A DNA stretch of 64,000 bases from Porphyromonadaceae bacterium UBA7207 (GCA_002490635.1 DKUJ01000022.1:7676-71675); one strand, 5' to 3'; shown: positions 44,489 through 53,683, counted from the first letter of the stretch. Numbers and translations: made by a program. Notes: generated from the sequence alone by a model not told the origin.

Positions 44489-45000
44489 TGTGGCGCCTAA
44501 TGGCGGCATTGGCCGTTGTCGTTGCCGGCACGTTTGCCGCGTTTGCCCAGTGGACGCGCCTCGACAGCATCGCTCCGGCGGCCGCTGCCAGTCCCTGCTG
44601 CGGAGTGTGGCAGATTGTGCCGGATGGCGCGCTGGTGAGAATCGAGCCGCAGGCCTTGTCAGGGCAGTTCACGATATCGGTGGTCGACTCTCCCGACTAT
44701 GCGATAGCTCCGGGCACAGTCATGGGAACCATGAGCGAGATTGCCGGAAACGGTCGCTATCATGCATCGCTGCTCACACACCCCATGCGCGGAAACGGAT
44801 CGTCGAGGCGCGACTGCATTGTAGAGGTGCAGGACAACAATCTCGTTTTCCGGCCCTACCGCGCGCGGACAAGACTCTCGCTGCGCCGCTGGGTTTCGTA
44901 TCTCTTCCGCATTGCCATCGACCACGCCGAAAGTCCCGAAGGACTCGAAGGCGCGGTAAGGATAGCTCCCGGATCCGGTAATATGCCGATTACGCTATGA
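44488..45000 (+). CDS. Exported protein of unknown function
   Basis: 170 residues. Signal peptide MWRLMAALAVVVAGTFAAFA, then a small beta-rich domain (CCGVWQIVPDGALVRIEPQ, GQFTISVVDSPDYAIAPGTVMGTM, YHASLLTH) and a basic C-terminal segment (RARTRLSLRRWVSYLFRIAI). The domain looks lipocalin-like or calycin-like, as in proteins assessing a small amount of a ligand, but that is a guess. It overlaps the DUF3078 stop by one base and the next gene by four. Confidence 0.75.
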   Translation: MWRLMAALAVVVAGTFAAFAQWTRLDSIAPAAAASPCCGVWQIVPDGALVRIEPQALSGQFTISVVDSPDYAIAPGTVMGTMSEIAGNGRYHASLLTHPMRGNGSSRRDCIVEVQDNNLVFRPYRARTRLSLRRWVSYLFRIAIDHAESPEGLEGAVRIAPGSGNMPITL

Positions 45001-45476
45001 AGACAAAAGCCCTTGCCGTCCTGCTCCTTTCGGTTTCAGCCCTGAGCACCGTGGCTCAGCGCACCACGCGCCCGCGGTTGCGCCCACAGCCACAGGAACC
45101 GTCCATGGAGTTTCCTGCCGCTGCTCCCTGTATCGTAGTGCCCGACAGCGGCGCCGTGGTGCTGCGAGGCTACGACAAGCCTTTGCGTGCGCGCCGTGAG
45201 ACTGTTCTTGCCGTGAACAACAGTTCCGATACCATAGAGGCGCTGTACGTGACATTCAGCTATTTCGACATGAACGGCCGCATGCTCCACCGGCGTTCGC
45301 TGCGCCTGCCTGAGGTGTTGCCGCCACAGCAGACGCGTATGCTCACCTTCCCCTCCTGGGACACACAGAACACCTACCGCTACCACCTGTCCGCTCCGGC
45401 ACCACGTTCGGCTGCTGTGCCGTATAAAGTCACTGTAAAGGTCGATTCCGTGCAGCTGTACAATAAAACTGAATGA
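44997..45476 (+). CDS. Exported protein of unknown function
   Basis: 159 residues. A signal peptide covers ~1-20 (MKTKALAVLLLSVSALSTVA). Mature part: a Pro/Arg-rich start, then a beta-sandwich-like core (AVVLRGYDKPLRARRETVLAVNN, TIEALYVTFSYFDMNGRML, YKVTVKVDSVQLYN). No catalytic residues recognised. ATGA overlaps with both neighbours place it firmly in the DUF3078 operon. Confidence 0.75.
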   Translation: MKTKALAVLLLSVSALSTVAQRTTRPRLRPQPQEPSMEFPAAAPCIVVPDSGAVVLRGYDKPLRARRETVLAVNNSSDTIEALYVTFSYFDMNGRMLHRRSLRLPEVLPPQQTRMLTFPSWDTQNTYRYHLSAPAPRSAAVPYKVTVKVDSVQLYNKTE

Positions 45477-46222
45477 AACATCTCCTTCTCTTTCTTGCCG
45501 CTCTTGTGGCCATGCCTCCGGCTGTCGCAGGCGATTACATGTCTCTGCGGCTTATGACATACAACGTGCACAACTGCATAGGAACCGACCGGCAGACCGA
45601 CATCGAGCGTATCGCCGCCATTGTGCGCCGCCAGGCTCCTGATGTGGTGGCCGTGCAGGAAGTCGACAGTGCCACACAACGCAGCGGCGGACGCTATGTG
45701 CTCGGCGAACTGGCATCCCTTACAGGCATGCACGCTAATTTTGCCCGAGCTATCGATTTCCAGGGCGGAGCATACGGTATCGGAGTGCTCTCGAAGCGGA
45801 AGCCACTGTCCTGCACCATGTGCCCGCTGCCTGGGCGCGAGGAGGAGAGGGCGCTGCTTGTGGTGGAATTCCCAGAGTTTTTCTTCGCCTGCACGCATCT
45901 GTCGCTCACCGAGACCGACCGTATGGGCGCCCTCGCCACAATCGAACGTATGGCATCCGGAAGCGGCAAACCCTTCTTCATCGCCGGCGATCTCAACGCA
46001 AATCCTGCCGATGGGTTCATGAGCGCTTTCGGCCAGTCGTTCAATGTCCTTTCAGACCAGACAGAGCACACCTTTCCAGCAACCGAACCGGAAGTGACCA
46101 TCGACTACATAGCCGTCGACAGGCGGCATGCAGCCGCGGCAAAAACCGTGAAACAGCAGGTACTTCCGGAGCGTCTCGCCTCCGACCACCGCCCCATAGT
46201 GGTGGATATCCTTATCCGTTGA
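45473..46222 (+). CDS. Exported endonuclease/exonuclease/phosphatase family protein
   Basis: 249 residues. Signal peptide MKHLLLFLAALVAMPPAVAG. Metal-dependent fold motifs: RLMTYNVHNCIG, VVAVQEVDSAT (catalytic Glu), ACTHLSLTETDR (His), FIAGDLNANPADGF (Asp/Asn) and LASDHRPIVVDI (Asp-His). It could cleave nucleic acid or a phosphorylated lipid. The last gene of the four-gene exported chain, followed by a terminator about 180 bases on. Confidence 0.88.
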   Translation: MKHLLLFLAALVAMPPAVAGDYMSLRLMTYNVHNCIGTDRQTDIERIAAIVRRQAPDVVAVQEVDSATQRSGGRYVLGELASLTGMHANFARAIDFQGGAYGIGVLSKRKPLSCTMCPLPGREEERALLVVEFPEFFFACTHLSLTETDRMGALATIERMASGSGKPFFIAGDLNANPADGFMSAFGQSFNVLSDQTEHTFPATEPEVTIDYIAVDRRHAAAAKTVKQQVLPERLASDHRPIVVDILIR

Positions 46223-46269
46223 ATTCGGCAAGAAAGTGCAAAATCAACCGGTGCTTCAAACATTTACTA

Positions 46270-46330
46270 TTACACCCTAAAGGGTATAATAGCTGCAATT
46301 TAAGGATGGTTTATACCCTTCAGGGTGTAA
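46270..46330. promoter_or_regulatory. Two 20-bp palindromic operator-like sites
   Basis: TTACACCCTAAAGGGTATAA at 46270-46289 and TTATACCCTTCAGGGTGTAA at 46311-46330. Each is nearly its own reverse complement (TTAyACCCTwwAGGGTrTAA type), and the two are inverted copies of each other with one mismatch. Centre-to-centre distance is 41 bases, about four DNA turns, so bound dimers would share one face. They lie in the 395-base gene-free region before gadB. The pair could alternatively fold as one long hairpin. Confidence 0.6.
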
Positions 46331-46403
46331 TTTACTTTGTTCGGCGGTATGCCGGTGCGGAGGTTGACAAGTTTGGCGACGCGCATCAGATGGCGTTTTT
46401 TTA

Positions 46404-46446
46404 ATCCCGGATATCTTTTCAAGGCAAGTTATCCGGGATGATTTTT
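46404..46446 (+). terminator. Terminator in the gadB upstream region
   Basis: ATCCCGGATA (46404-46413) pairs perfectly with TATCCGGGAT (46430-46439), followed by GATTTTTATT. It would end transcripts arriving from the DUF3078 operon or from the palindrome region. Confidence 0.75.
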
Positions 46447-46617
46447 ATTATATTTTATACTATACGAGCCAACCAAGTCGATTCCGGAGTGTTCATTAAT
46501 TGGATGGACTTCCCATCCGGGTTAATAGAGTGGCGCCATCGGGTCACGGATTGTTGAACACAATAGCGTTAGTTCTCATTAGCCGCATTTGTCACCAACA
46601 ATTTAATCCATATAGTT

Positions 46618-48042
46618 ATGTTTGACCCTGATTATCGTAAAGGAGACAGCAACAGCACTCCATTCGGACAAGACGCGATGCTCAATCCCGCTCCGGAACA
46701 GAAAATACCCGACGGTCCCACCACACCGCAGGTAGCGTACCAGATGGTGAAAGACGAGACCTACGCCCAGACTCAGCCCCGGCTGAATCTCGCCACCTTC
46801 GTGACAACCTACATGGACGAGTACGCCACAAAGCTGATGAACGAGGCCATCAACATCAACTATATCGACGAGACCGAGTATCCCCGTGTGGCAGTGATGT
46901 GCCAGAAGTGCATCAACATCGTGGCCAACATGTGGAATACCCCCGAACAGAACCGCTGGAAGACCGGCGCCCTTGCCATAGGCTCGTCGGAAGCATGTAT
47001 GCTGGGCGGTATCGCCGCGTGGAAACGCTGGATCGAACGCCGCAAAAAAGCAGGAAAACCCTACGACAAGCCCAACTTCGTTATTTCCGCCGGCTACCAG
47101 GTTGTGTGGGAGAAATTCGCCACTCTGTGGAATATCGAGATGCGGCAGGTGCCTCTCACCCGGGAGCACACAACACTGGATATCGACCAGGCCATAAAAA
47201 TGTGCGATGAGAACACTATCTGCGTGGTGGGCATTGAGGGCGTGACCTGGACAGGCCTTAACGACGATGTGGAAGCCCTCGACGCTGCAATCGACAAATA
47301 CAATGCCGAGACCGGCAACGAGGTGTGCATACACATCGACGCGGCAACCGGCGGCTTCATTCTTCCCTTCATCAATCCCGACAAGAAATGGGACTTCCGT
47401 CTCAAATGGGTGCTCTCCATCAGCACTTCGGGCCACAAGTTCGGTCTGGTATATCCCGGTCTGGGCTGGGTGGTATGGAAGGACAAACAGTATCTGCCGG
47501 CCGATATGTCGTTTACCGTGGACTACCTCGGCGCCGAAGTCACGCAGGTGGGCCTCAACTACTCACGTCCGGCCGCTCAGATTCTCGGACAGTACTACAA
47601 CTTCATCCGTCTTGGATTCGAGGGCTACAGGAACGTGCAGTACAACTCCATGCAGATTGCAAAATACCTGCATGCACAGCTCTCGGCCATGCCCGAATTC
47701 GTGCCCTATTCCACAGAGGTGCCCAACCCCATCGTTACCTGGCTTATGAAGCCCGAAGTGCAGAACAGCGCCAAATGGACACTCTACGACCTGCAGGACA
47801 AGCTCGCCCAGCACGGATGGATGGTGCCCGCATACGCAATGCCCATAGACATCCAGGACATGGTTGTGATGCGTGTTCTCTGCAAGCAGGGCTTCAGCCG
47901 CGACATGTGCGACGAACTTCTCCACGACATCACGGCAGCGGTAGCCGAGCTTAACGCGCTCGAATACCCCACACCCACGCGCATAGCCATGGAGAAAAAC
48001 ATACCTTTGGCCACCAAGGCGTTCAACCACACCGGCAAATGA
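46618..48042 (+). CDS. gadB: Glutamate decarboxylase
   Basis: 474 residues. PLP-enzyme motifs: GSSEACMLGG (122-131), HIDAATGGFILPF (239-251), and the cofactor lysine in SISTSGHKFGLVYPGLGWV (Lys274). Length and sequence fit the GadA/GadB group. It converts glutamate plus a proton to GABA and CO2, consuming intracellular acid. First gene of a gadB-glsA-gadC cassette. The 5' region from 46447 to 46617 contains a small GGATGG/CCATCC hairpin at 46502-46518 but no clear -33/-7 promoter. Confidence 0.97.
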   Translation: MFDPDYRKGDSNSTPFGQDAMLNPAPEQKIPDGPTTPQVAYQMVKDETYAQTQPRLNLATFVTTYMDEYATKLMNEAININYIDETEYPRVAVMCQKCINIVANMWNTPEQNRWKTGALAIGSSEACMLGGIAAWKRWIERRKKAGKPYDKPNFVISAGYQVVWEKFATLWNIEMRQVPLTREHTTLDIDQAIKMCDENTICVVGIEGVTWTGLNDDVEALDAAIDKYNAETGNEVCIHIDAATGGFILPFINPDKKWDFRLKWVLSISTSGHKFGLVYPGLGWVVWKDKQYLPADMSFTVDYLGAEVTQVGLNYSRPAAQILGQYYNFIRLGFEGYRNVQYNSMQIAKYLHAQLSAMPEFVPYSTEVPNPIVTWLMKPEVQNSAKWTLYDLQDKLAQHGWMVPAYAMPIDIQDMVVMRVLCKQGFSRDMCDELLHDITAAVAELNALEYPTPTRIAMEKNIPLATKAFNHTGK

Positions 48043-48081
48043 CCATAATGTAAAAAGGCCATCAATATACTGATACACGGA

Positions 48082-48129
48082 ACAGGCGGCAGACAGAATA
48101 CCACACAAGGCAATCTTCCTGCCGCCTGT
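48082..48129 (+). other. Hairpin between gadB and glsA
   Basis: ACAGGCGGCAG (48082-48092) pairs perfectly with CTGCCGCCTGT (48119-48129). No T-run follows, so it is more likely an mRNA-stabilising or processing structure than a full terminator, or it may partly uncouple glsA from gadB. Confidence 0.6.
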
Positions 48130-48175
48130 CTCGGTATTACCTTCAACCATTTCTATTACCCATACGCTCCCGACC

Positions 48176-49141
48176 ATGGAAAGAACGATTACAGTATCGG
48201 ATATACGAAAGGCTGCCCAGGAGGCCTACAACGAAGCCAAGGGCGTAAAGGGCGGCGCCAATGCCGACTACATACCCTATCTGGCAAATATCGACCCGGA
48301 GCTGTTCGGGCTGAGTATCACACTTACCGACGGCACCTCGTTCAATTTCGGCGACACTGAATACAGGTTCGGCATCGAATCGGTGTCGAAGGTTCCCACC
48401 GCCATCCTGGCGATGATACAGCACACCCCCGATGGTGTGCTCGAGCGCATCGGCGCTGATGCCACAGGCCTGCCGTTCAATTCTATATTCGCAATCCTGC
48501 TGGAGAACGACCACCCGTCGACACCTCTTGTCAACGCAGGCGCCATAGCCGCATGTTCGATGATAGCTCCGCAGGGCGCCACGGATGATAAATGGAAAGC
48601 GATTACCGACAATATAACTGCTCTTTGCGGCTCGGCACCCGAGCTTATCGACGAACTGTATGAGAGCGAAACGGCCACCAACTTCAACAATCGAGCCATT
48701 TCGTGGCTGCTGAAAAACTATGGCCGCATCTACGATGACGTGGACATAAGCCTCGACCTCTACACCCGCCAGTGTTCGCTCGGCATCACATCGGCACAGC
48801 TGGCGGTGATGGGTGCCACCATCGCCAACAGGGGTCTGAATCCCGTTACGGCGAAGCAGGTGTTCGATCCCGCCATATCTGCAAAGATAACCACCATGAT
48901 GGCCTCGGTGGGCTTCTACCAGCACACCGGCGACTGGCTGTATACCTCCGGAATCCCCGCCAAGACCGGTGTGGGCGGCGGTGTGATGGGCGTTATGCCA
49001 GGCCTGTTCGGCATTGCGGCTTTCGCTCCGCCTCTCGATGGAGCAGGCAACTCCGTAAAGGCGCAGACCGCCATAAGGCTTCTTATGAGCAAACTCGACC
49101 TGGGCATCTTCAGCGGCGACAAGGTTTCTGTAGTTTCCTGA
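48176..49141 (+). CDS. glsA: Glutaminase A
   Basis: 321 residues. Serine-dependent glutaminase with the SxxK pair in FGIESVSKVPTAILAM (Ser69, Lys72), NAGAIAACSMI, and GIPAKTGVGGGVMGVMPGLFGIAAFAPPLDGAGNSVKA near the C-terminus. It releases ammonia from glutamine, which neutralises protons and feeds glutamate to GadB. Placed between gadB and gadC. Confidence 0.96.
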   Translation: MERTITVSDIRKAAQEAYNEAKGVKGGANADYIPYLANIDPELFGLSITLTDGTSFNFGDTEYRFGIESVSKVPTAILAMIQHTPDGVLERIGADATGLPFNSIFAILLENDHPSTPLVNAGAIAACSMIAPQGATDDKWKAITDNITALCGSAPELIDELYESETATNFNNRAISWLLKNYGRIYDDVDISLDLYTRQCSLGITSAQLAVMGATIANRGLNPVTAKQVFDPAISAKITTMMASVGFYQHTGDWLYTSGIPAKTGVGGGVMGVMPGLFGIAAFAPPLDGAGNSVKAQTAIRLLMSKLDLGIFSGDKVSVVS

Positions 49142-49201
49142 TACTATCGCAGCCATATATAAATAACCGTACGAACGTACGACCTCTAAATACTTAACAT
49201 T

Positions 49202-50818
49202 ATGTCAAATTCACCCGGACAAACAAAAGCGACAGTCAGGCAGGCTGCCAAAATGGGGGTGTTCACGCTCATAATAATGAACATCGTGGCGGTTGTCTCG
49301 CTGCGAGGACTGCCAGCGGAAGCCGAATATGGAGTAAGCTCCGCATTCTATTATATACTTGCAGCACTTGTTTTCCTGATACCTGTATCTCTTGTGGCCG
49401 CCGAACTCGCGGCCATGTTTCCCTACCAGCAGGGCGGTATGTTCCGCTGGATAGGCGAGGCCTTCGGCGACAAGGCCGGATTCCTGGGCATATGGCTGCA
49501 GTGGATAGAGAGCACCATCTGGTATCCTACGGTGCTGACGTTCGGTGCCGTGTCGCTTGCCTTCATAGGCATGGACCATGTGTTCGACATGCATCTTGCA
49601 GCCAACAAGTACTACACCATCGTAGTGGTGCTGGCCATCTACTGGCTCGCTACGCTGATATCACTCAAGGGCATGGGCTGGGTCGGAAAGGTGTCCAAGA
49701 TAGGCGGTCTTGTGGGCACAATCATGCCCGCCGGACTGCTGGTGGTGTGCGCTGTGATATATCTCGCCTCCGGAGGCCAGTCGCAGATGGACTGGCATGG
49801 CAACTTCATTCCCGACTTTTCCAACTTCGATAATGTTGTTCTGGCGGTATCCATTTTCTTGTTCTATGCCGGCATGGAAATGAGCGGCGTGCACGTAAGG
49901 GAAATCAAGAACCCGACAGTCAACTACCCCAAGGCAGTGATTATCGGCGCCCTCGCCACGGTTGCCATCTTCATTCTGGGCACCTATGCCCTGGGCGTAA
50001 TCATTCCGGCCAAGGATATCAACCTTGTGCAGAGTCTGCTTGTGGGCTTCGACAACTATTTCACCGGGCTTCACATAAAATGGCTCTCTCCTGTTATCGC
50101 CATTGCTCTGGCATTCGGTGTGCTCGCCGGCGTGCTCACATGGGTTGCGGGACCTTCCAAAGGTGTGTTCGCTGTGGGTCAGGCAGGCTATTTGCCGAAG
50201 TTCTTCCAGCGGACCAACAAGAACGGTGTGCAGAAAAACATACTCTATGTGCAGGGCGCTATAGTCACAGTCCTTGCGTTCCTCATGGTGCTTATGCCCT
50301 CGGTGCAGAGCTTTTACCAGATACTCTCGCAGCTTACCTGCATACTCTACCTGATAGCCTATCTGCTCATGTTCGCCGCGGCCTTGCGCCTGCGCTACAA
50401 AATGAAGGGCGCACCTCGGCCATACAGGCTCGGCAAGCGCGGCAACGGTGTGATGTGGCTCATAGCAGGTGTGGGATTCGTGGGTTCGCTTGTGGCGTTC
50501 ATATTCAGCTTCTTCCCCCCGAGTCAGGTGAATATGGGATCCGATGCGGTATGGTTCACCGTACTGATTGCCGGCACCCTTGTGTTCGTTGTGCTTCCAT
50601 TTATAATACTGAAGTTCAGGAAACCGTCCTGGGACTCCATGGGCAACAACTTCGTGCCTTTCAGCTGGGACAAGACCCCCGGTGCGGCCGATCTCCGCTT
50701 GAGGGCTGCCGAAGAATTCGCCACTGAAAACGCCGACACAACCCCGGACCACGCCCAGGCATTCCTGACATACGCCAAATCAATAGAAAAACCAGAAACG
50801 CCCGCCGGGAATAAGTAA
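49202..50818 (+). CDS. gadC: Glutamate:GABA antiporter
   Basis: 538 residues with about 12 membrane segments. APC-superfamily features: AELAAMFPYQQGGMFRWIGEAFGDKAGFLGIWLQWIEST, FLFYAGMEMSGVHVREIKNPTVNYPKA, and AFGVLAGVLTWVAGPSKGVFAVGQAGYLPKFFQRTN. A long C-terminal soluble tail (~480-538) matches the pH-sensing plug known in E. coli GadC. It brings in glutamate and exports GABA. Terminated by the hairpin at 50881. Confidence 0.95.
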   Translation: MSNSPGQTKATVRQAAKMGVFTLIIMNIVAVVSLRGLPAEAEYGVSSAFYYILAALVFLIPVSLVAAELAAMFPYQQGGMFRWIGEAFGDKAGFLGIWLQWIESTIWYPTVLTFGAVSLAFIGMDHVFDMHLAANKYYTIVVVLAIYWLATLISLKGMGWVGKVSKIGGLVGTIMPAGLLVVCAVIYLASGGQSQMDWHGNFIPDFSNFDNVVLAVSIFLFYAGMEMSGVHVREIKNPTVNYPKAVIIGALATVAIFILGTYALGVIIPAKDINLVQSLLVGFDNYFTGLHIKWLSPVIAIALAFGVLAGVLTWVAGPSKGVFAVGQAGYLPKFFQRTNKNGVQKNILYVQGAIVTVLAFLMVLMPSVQSFYQILSQLTCILYLIAYLLMFAAALRLRYKMKGAPRPYRLGKRGNGVMWLIAGVGFVGSLVAFIFSFFPPSQVNMGSDAVWFTVLIAGTLVFVVLPFIILKFRKPSWDSMGNNFVPFSWDKTPGAADLRLRAAEEFATENADTTPDHAQAFLTYAKSIEKPETPAGNK

Positions 50819-50880
50819 GGCCACTCCGCATATCTGAAATCATTTTATTCCTGCCGGATTAAAGTCTTGACCAGACAAAC

Positions 50881-50932
50881 CGGACACAGAAAACCTCAGA
50901 ACTGCGTGGCAGTCTGAGGTTTTTTGTGTCCG
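50881..50932. terminator. Terminator shared by gadC and ssrA
   Basis: AACCTCAGA+ACTGC pairs with GCAGT+CTGAGGTT (50892-50921), within an outer CGGACACA/TGTGTCCG pair. T-rich sequence on both sides (GGTTTTTTG; ATTTTTTCGG on the minus strand) lets it serve both converging genes. Confidence 0.85.
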
Positions 50933-50947
50933 AAAAAATGTTTCAAG

Positions 50948-51345
50948 TGGAGCTGGAGGGATTCGAACCCTCGTCCAAACGCGGAATCAATGAGCTTTCT
51001 ACGTGCGTAGTTTCAAGTTGATTTTCGAGCTGCGCCAGGCCTGAAACTACCAAACGCAGCCTTATCCTCTAAGATTTCGGCTTCCTCCCGAGGCTTCCGG
51101 AAGCCTATTTCCGATATTCCTGCACCGCCTTGTCGATTAGTCTCGGAAAAAGGACAATCGGGCGATGTCTTGTCGCTGCAACTGTTGCGGCGATTAAGCT
51201 GATCTACTGTACTTCAATCAAGCAGCAAGAGCGTAGTTATTTTCGCCATTTAGAATTGCTGAAAGCCTGATATTAAAGAGCATAGACTTCAAAGCTCTGC
51301 ACGCTTACCCACCGCTTCTACACGCTGTCAAAACCGGTCAGCCCC
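50948..51345 (-). ncRNA. ssrA: Transfer-messenger RNA (tmRNA, SsrA)
   Basis: About 398 nt on the minus strand. The 5' end GGGGCTG (51345-51339) pairs with the 3' CAGCTCC (50955-50949) to form the acceptor stem; GGGATTCGAACCCTC-type T-arm is just inside the 3' end. The tag reading frame gives GENNYALAA followed by TGA, with GGC as resume codon. The 3' CCA is not encoded. It rescues stalled ribosomes with SmpB and tags proteins for degradation. A TATATTTG box lies 35 bases upstream. Confidence 0.96.
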
Positions 51346-51379
51346 GTTTTTTTGCGCCATAATCGATGGTTGTAGTCTG

Positions 51380-51387
51380 CAAATATA
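51380..51387 (-). promoter_or_regulatory. -7 box (TATATTTG) of ssrA
   Basis: Minus-strand TATATTTG fits TAnnTTTG and ends 35 bases before the mature tmRNA 5' end; the leader would be removed by RNase P. A TTTG is seen at 51403-51400 but the spacing (12) is short. Confidence 0.5.
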
Positions 51388-51482
51388 TGGATTATCCGCC
51401 AAAGAACGTGCATTTTATTGATTTTTAACTACCGGATAAATCAGCTGACATACTACTGTGAATATTAAATCTGTTATTCCAT

Positions 51483-53555
51483 TCAGTCGGTGATCATCAC
51501 CTTAGCGACTTTACCTCTGTTATTGATTATGTATAATCCGGAACGGAGAGAACCGCGCGATATCTCCATACCTGACAGATTATATATTTTGCAGTCCGGT
51601 GGCAGCAAGTGGATTGAGGTCAGAGAAAGTGTATCCGTATCGCGGATAGTGGTTATTCCACCGGTCTGCCCTTTATGGAAGGCATGAGCCACGGTCTGCA
51701 CCACATCATTTCCCGCCGAATCCTTGCATATGAATCTAAGGTCATACCATTTGTCGGCATCAAGCTTGTCATGAGGCACTGAAACTTTGCCATATCCATC
51801 ATTGATGTACTGGTTGTATTCCAGCGGCGTCCACAAATCTTTTTCATGCTCGGAAATCTGAACCAGCGGAGTGGTTCCAGGCGAATGCTCTATAATAATA
51901 TGTGAATTTCGAGTTGCGTCTTGCGTCAAATTGCCCGAAGCATCCCTGAGTTGCCATCTGTAGACCTGTGAATACACGTTATCCAATGAAGTATTGTCGA
52001 TCATGACCCGGAGGCTGGAAGAATAGCTGTCGGAATATGGCATTTCCACATATATGTCGTAAAGTCCGGAGACTGCATTATCATTAGATGTCCACGCTAT
52101 AAAATCGAAGCTGTCGGCTCCCTCTGCTATCGTTTCTCCATTGAATCTGACAGTTATTTTAGCAGGCAACAACAGATTGCCCAGACACGGAAACAGACAC
52201 GAAGTATCGAAATAGATTAGATTTTTATCCTGCCATTCATCATAGGAAAGGCTATATGAGAAACCTACAAGCGGAGCCTCGTTATAAAACTCCATATCTT
52301 CCCTGTATTCAAGGCATAGAGGATAATCCGCGGGGAAGAAGAGTTCATAGTCATTTTCGTCGCTTCGTGTATATGCCGGAGGTATGCACCACATGTGCCC
52401 ATCGGTATCGGTATATATCCATGGCGAAGTCATTGTGCTGTACTGCCGGTCGTATTGGATGTTCCCTTCAGAATCTGTCCACTCATTGTCGGTATACGAG
52501 TAACCGCCTATGCCTGCAAATACAAAATTCCATCCGTCATCCGGGCTGCTCTGTTCCTTGAGAACCGGAGCGTTGATATACACGGGAAGGTTCCTGCTTT
52601 CGGCTTTCATGTCGAATGAATATGCCGATACAGGCATAGTCATGGTAGGTGTGCCGTTCCATACTGTCTGCGCCGTTATCCCCCCGACACTGGCATCATC
52701 TTTCTGGCCGGCAAGATTGCCGGCGAACCTCATATGAACAGGCTCATTGTATAGTTCAGCTCCGTTGTACATGCATCGTGAGTCATCAAAAGGACCATCC
52801 GATGTAATGAAATTGATGTATGTGGCCTTTGAATCGGCTGCCACATTATTTACCGATAAAGTCCATTTGTCGGAAAGATTGTTGACAAAAAACTCTTCAT
52901 AGCAGATATTAATCATCATCCGTACCAGAGGATAGCTTCCGTCCTTGCGTTTCAGTTCCCGGTAGTACATCATGCTGAGTTCGCCGGTTTCATCTTTAAG
53001 ATTGTCGTACGGAATCTGACTGCCGTCGGGATAGAAAAACTTGCAGCTCAACTTGTTTTTGGCATCCGACTGTGTGAACACGTAAGTCATGTCTTCCGAT
53101 ATTTCGATGTCTTCCGCAATCACATAGCTGTCATAGAGAAAGGTATGTTCATCGTCGGGGTCAATATTGTCGGGACGTATGTCGGAGCGCAGTATAAGGT
53201 CATATCTCCCTTTGGGCACCATCAGTTCCCAGCCGAGTCCTTCCTCAATCATGTATTCATCGGGATATGTGGCCCAGTCGCAAAAGCCGCAATAGTATTT
53301 TCCGTCGGGCTGATATACTATCACTTCTTTAGGTTCATATGTGAACCCGGCGGTAGCTTCCTCTTTTACCTCAAATTTTATTTTCACCCAGTCGGAAGAA
53401 TCCTCTTCATCATCCACCCGTCCCGCCACGTTAAGATTTGCTGCAACGGGATGGATTACGCTCGTCTGCTTGCCCGAAGTAGAACCCGTGGCTTGCGTGG
53501 AACCTGTGGCCGAAGCCACAACCACAACAAATAAAAAGAACCAGAATCTCATCAT
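51483..53555 (-). CDS. Large secreted protein of unknown family with sorting-like tail
   Basis: 690 residues. Signal peptide MMRFWFFLFVVVVASATGS, then a Thr/Ser/Gly-rich stretch with ATGSTQATGSTSG, and a long, acidic, Tyr- and Asp-rich beta-type body. From ~595 there is a domain ending with KIYNLSGMEISRGSLRSGLYIINNRGKVAKVMITD, a type IX secretion C-terminal-like tail. I do not recognise the body. Codon use is less C-biased than in neighbouring genes. It is divergent from the regulator at 53721 and has a perfect Bacteroidales promoter. Function unknown; surface display is inferred. Confidence 0.82.
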   Translation of the reverse strand: MMRFWFFLFVVVVASATGSTQATGSTSGKQTSVIHPVAANLNVAGRVDDEEDSSDWVKIKFEVKEEATAGFTYEPKEVIVYQPDGKYYCGFCDWATYPDEYMIEEGLGWELMVPKGRYDLILRSDIRPDNIDPDDEHTFLYDSYVIAEDIEISEDMTYVFTQSDAKNKLSCKFFYPDGSQIPYDNLKDETGELSMMYYRELKRKDGSYPLVRMMINICYEEFFVNNLSDKWTLSVNNVAADSKATYINFITSDGPFDDSRCMYNGAELYNEPVHMRFAGNLAGQKDDASVGGITAQTVWNGTPTMTMPVSAYSFDMKAESRNLPVYINAPVLKEQSSPDDGWNFVFAGIGGYSYTDNEWTDSEGNIQYDRQYSTMTSPWIYTDTDGHMWCIPPAYTRSDENDYELFFPADYPLCLEYREDMEFYNEAPLVGFSYSLSYDEWQDKNLIYFDTSCLFPCLGNLLLPAKITVRFNGETIAEGADSFDFIAWTSNDNAVSGLYDIYVEMPYSDSYSSSLRVMIDNTSLDNVYSQVYRWQLRDASGNLTQDATRNSHIIIEHSPGTTPLVQISEHEKDLWTPLEYNQYINDGYGKVSVPHDKLDADKWYDLRFICKDSAGNDVVQTVAHAFHKGQTGGITTIRDTDTLSLTSIHLLPPDCKIYNLSGMEISRGSLRSGLYIINNRGKVAKVMITD

Positions 53556-53580
53556 ACATATTTTTTATGTTCAACGGCGG

Positions 53581-53611
53581 CAAATTTATCGGGAGGGACG
53601 CGGACTTCAAA
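53581..53611 (-). promoter_or_regulatory. Bacteroidales promoter for the large secreted protein
   Basis: Minus strand: TTTG (53611-53608), exactly 19 bases, TAAATTTG (53588-53581), then the ATG 25 bases later. It matches TTTG-N19-TAnnTTTG with no deviation. Confidence 0.78.
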
Positions 53612-53683
53612 ATTTACATGGGGCATAATAGGGGTACAAGGGGTGACACATGGCGTACAGGCCTGTGTGTATGCCTGAAGCGT

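Noticed and set aside
45820..46404. 194-residue open frame running from the nuclease gene into the palindrome region
   Set aside because: Its first two thirds are a shadow of the nuclease gene with Arg/His/Pro-rich composition; the last part crosses the operator-like palindromes.
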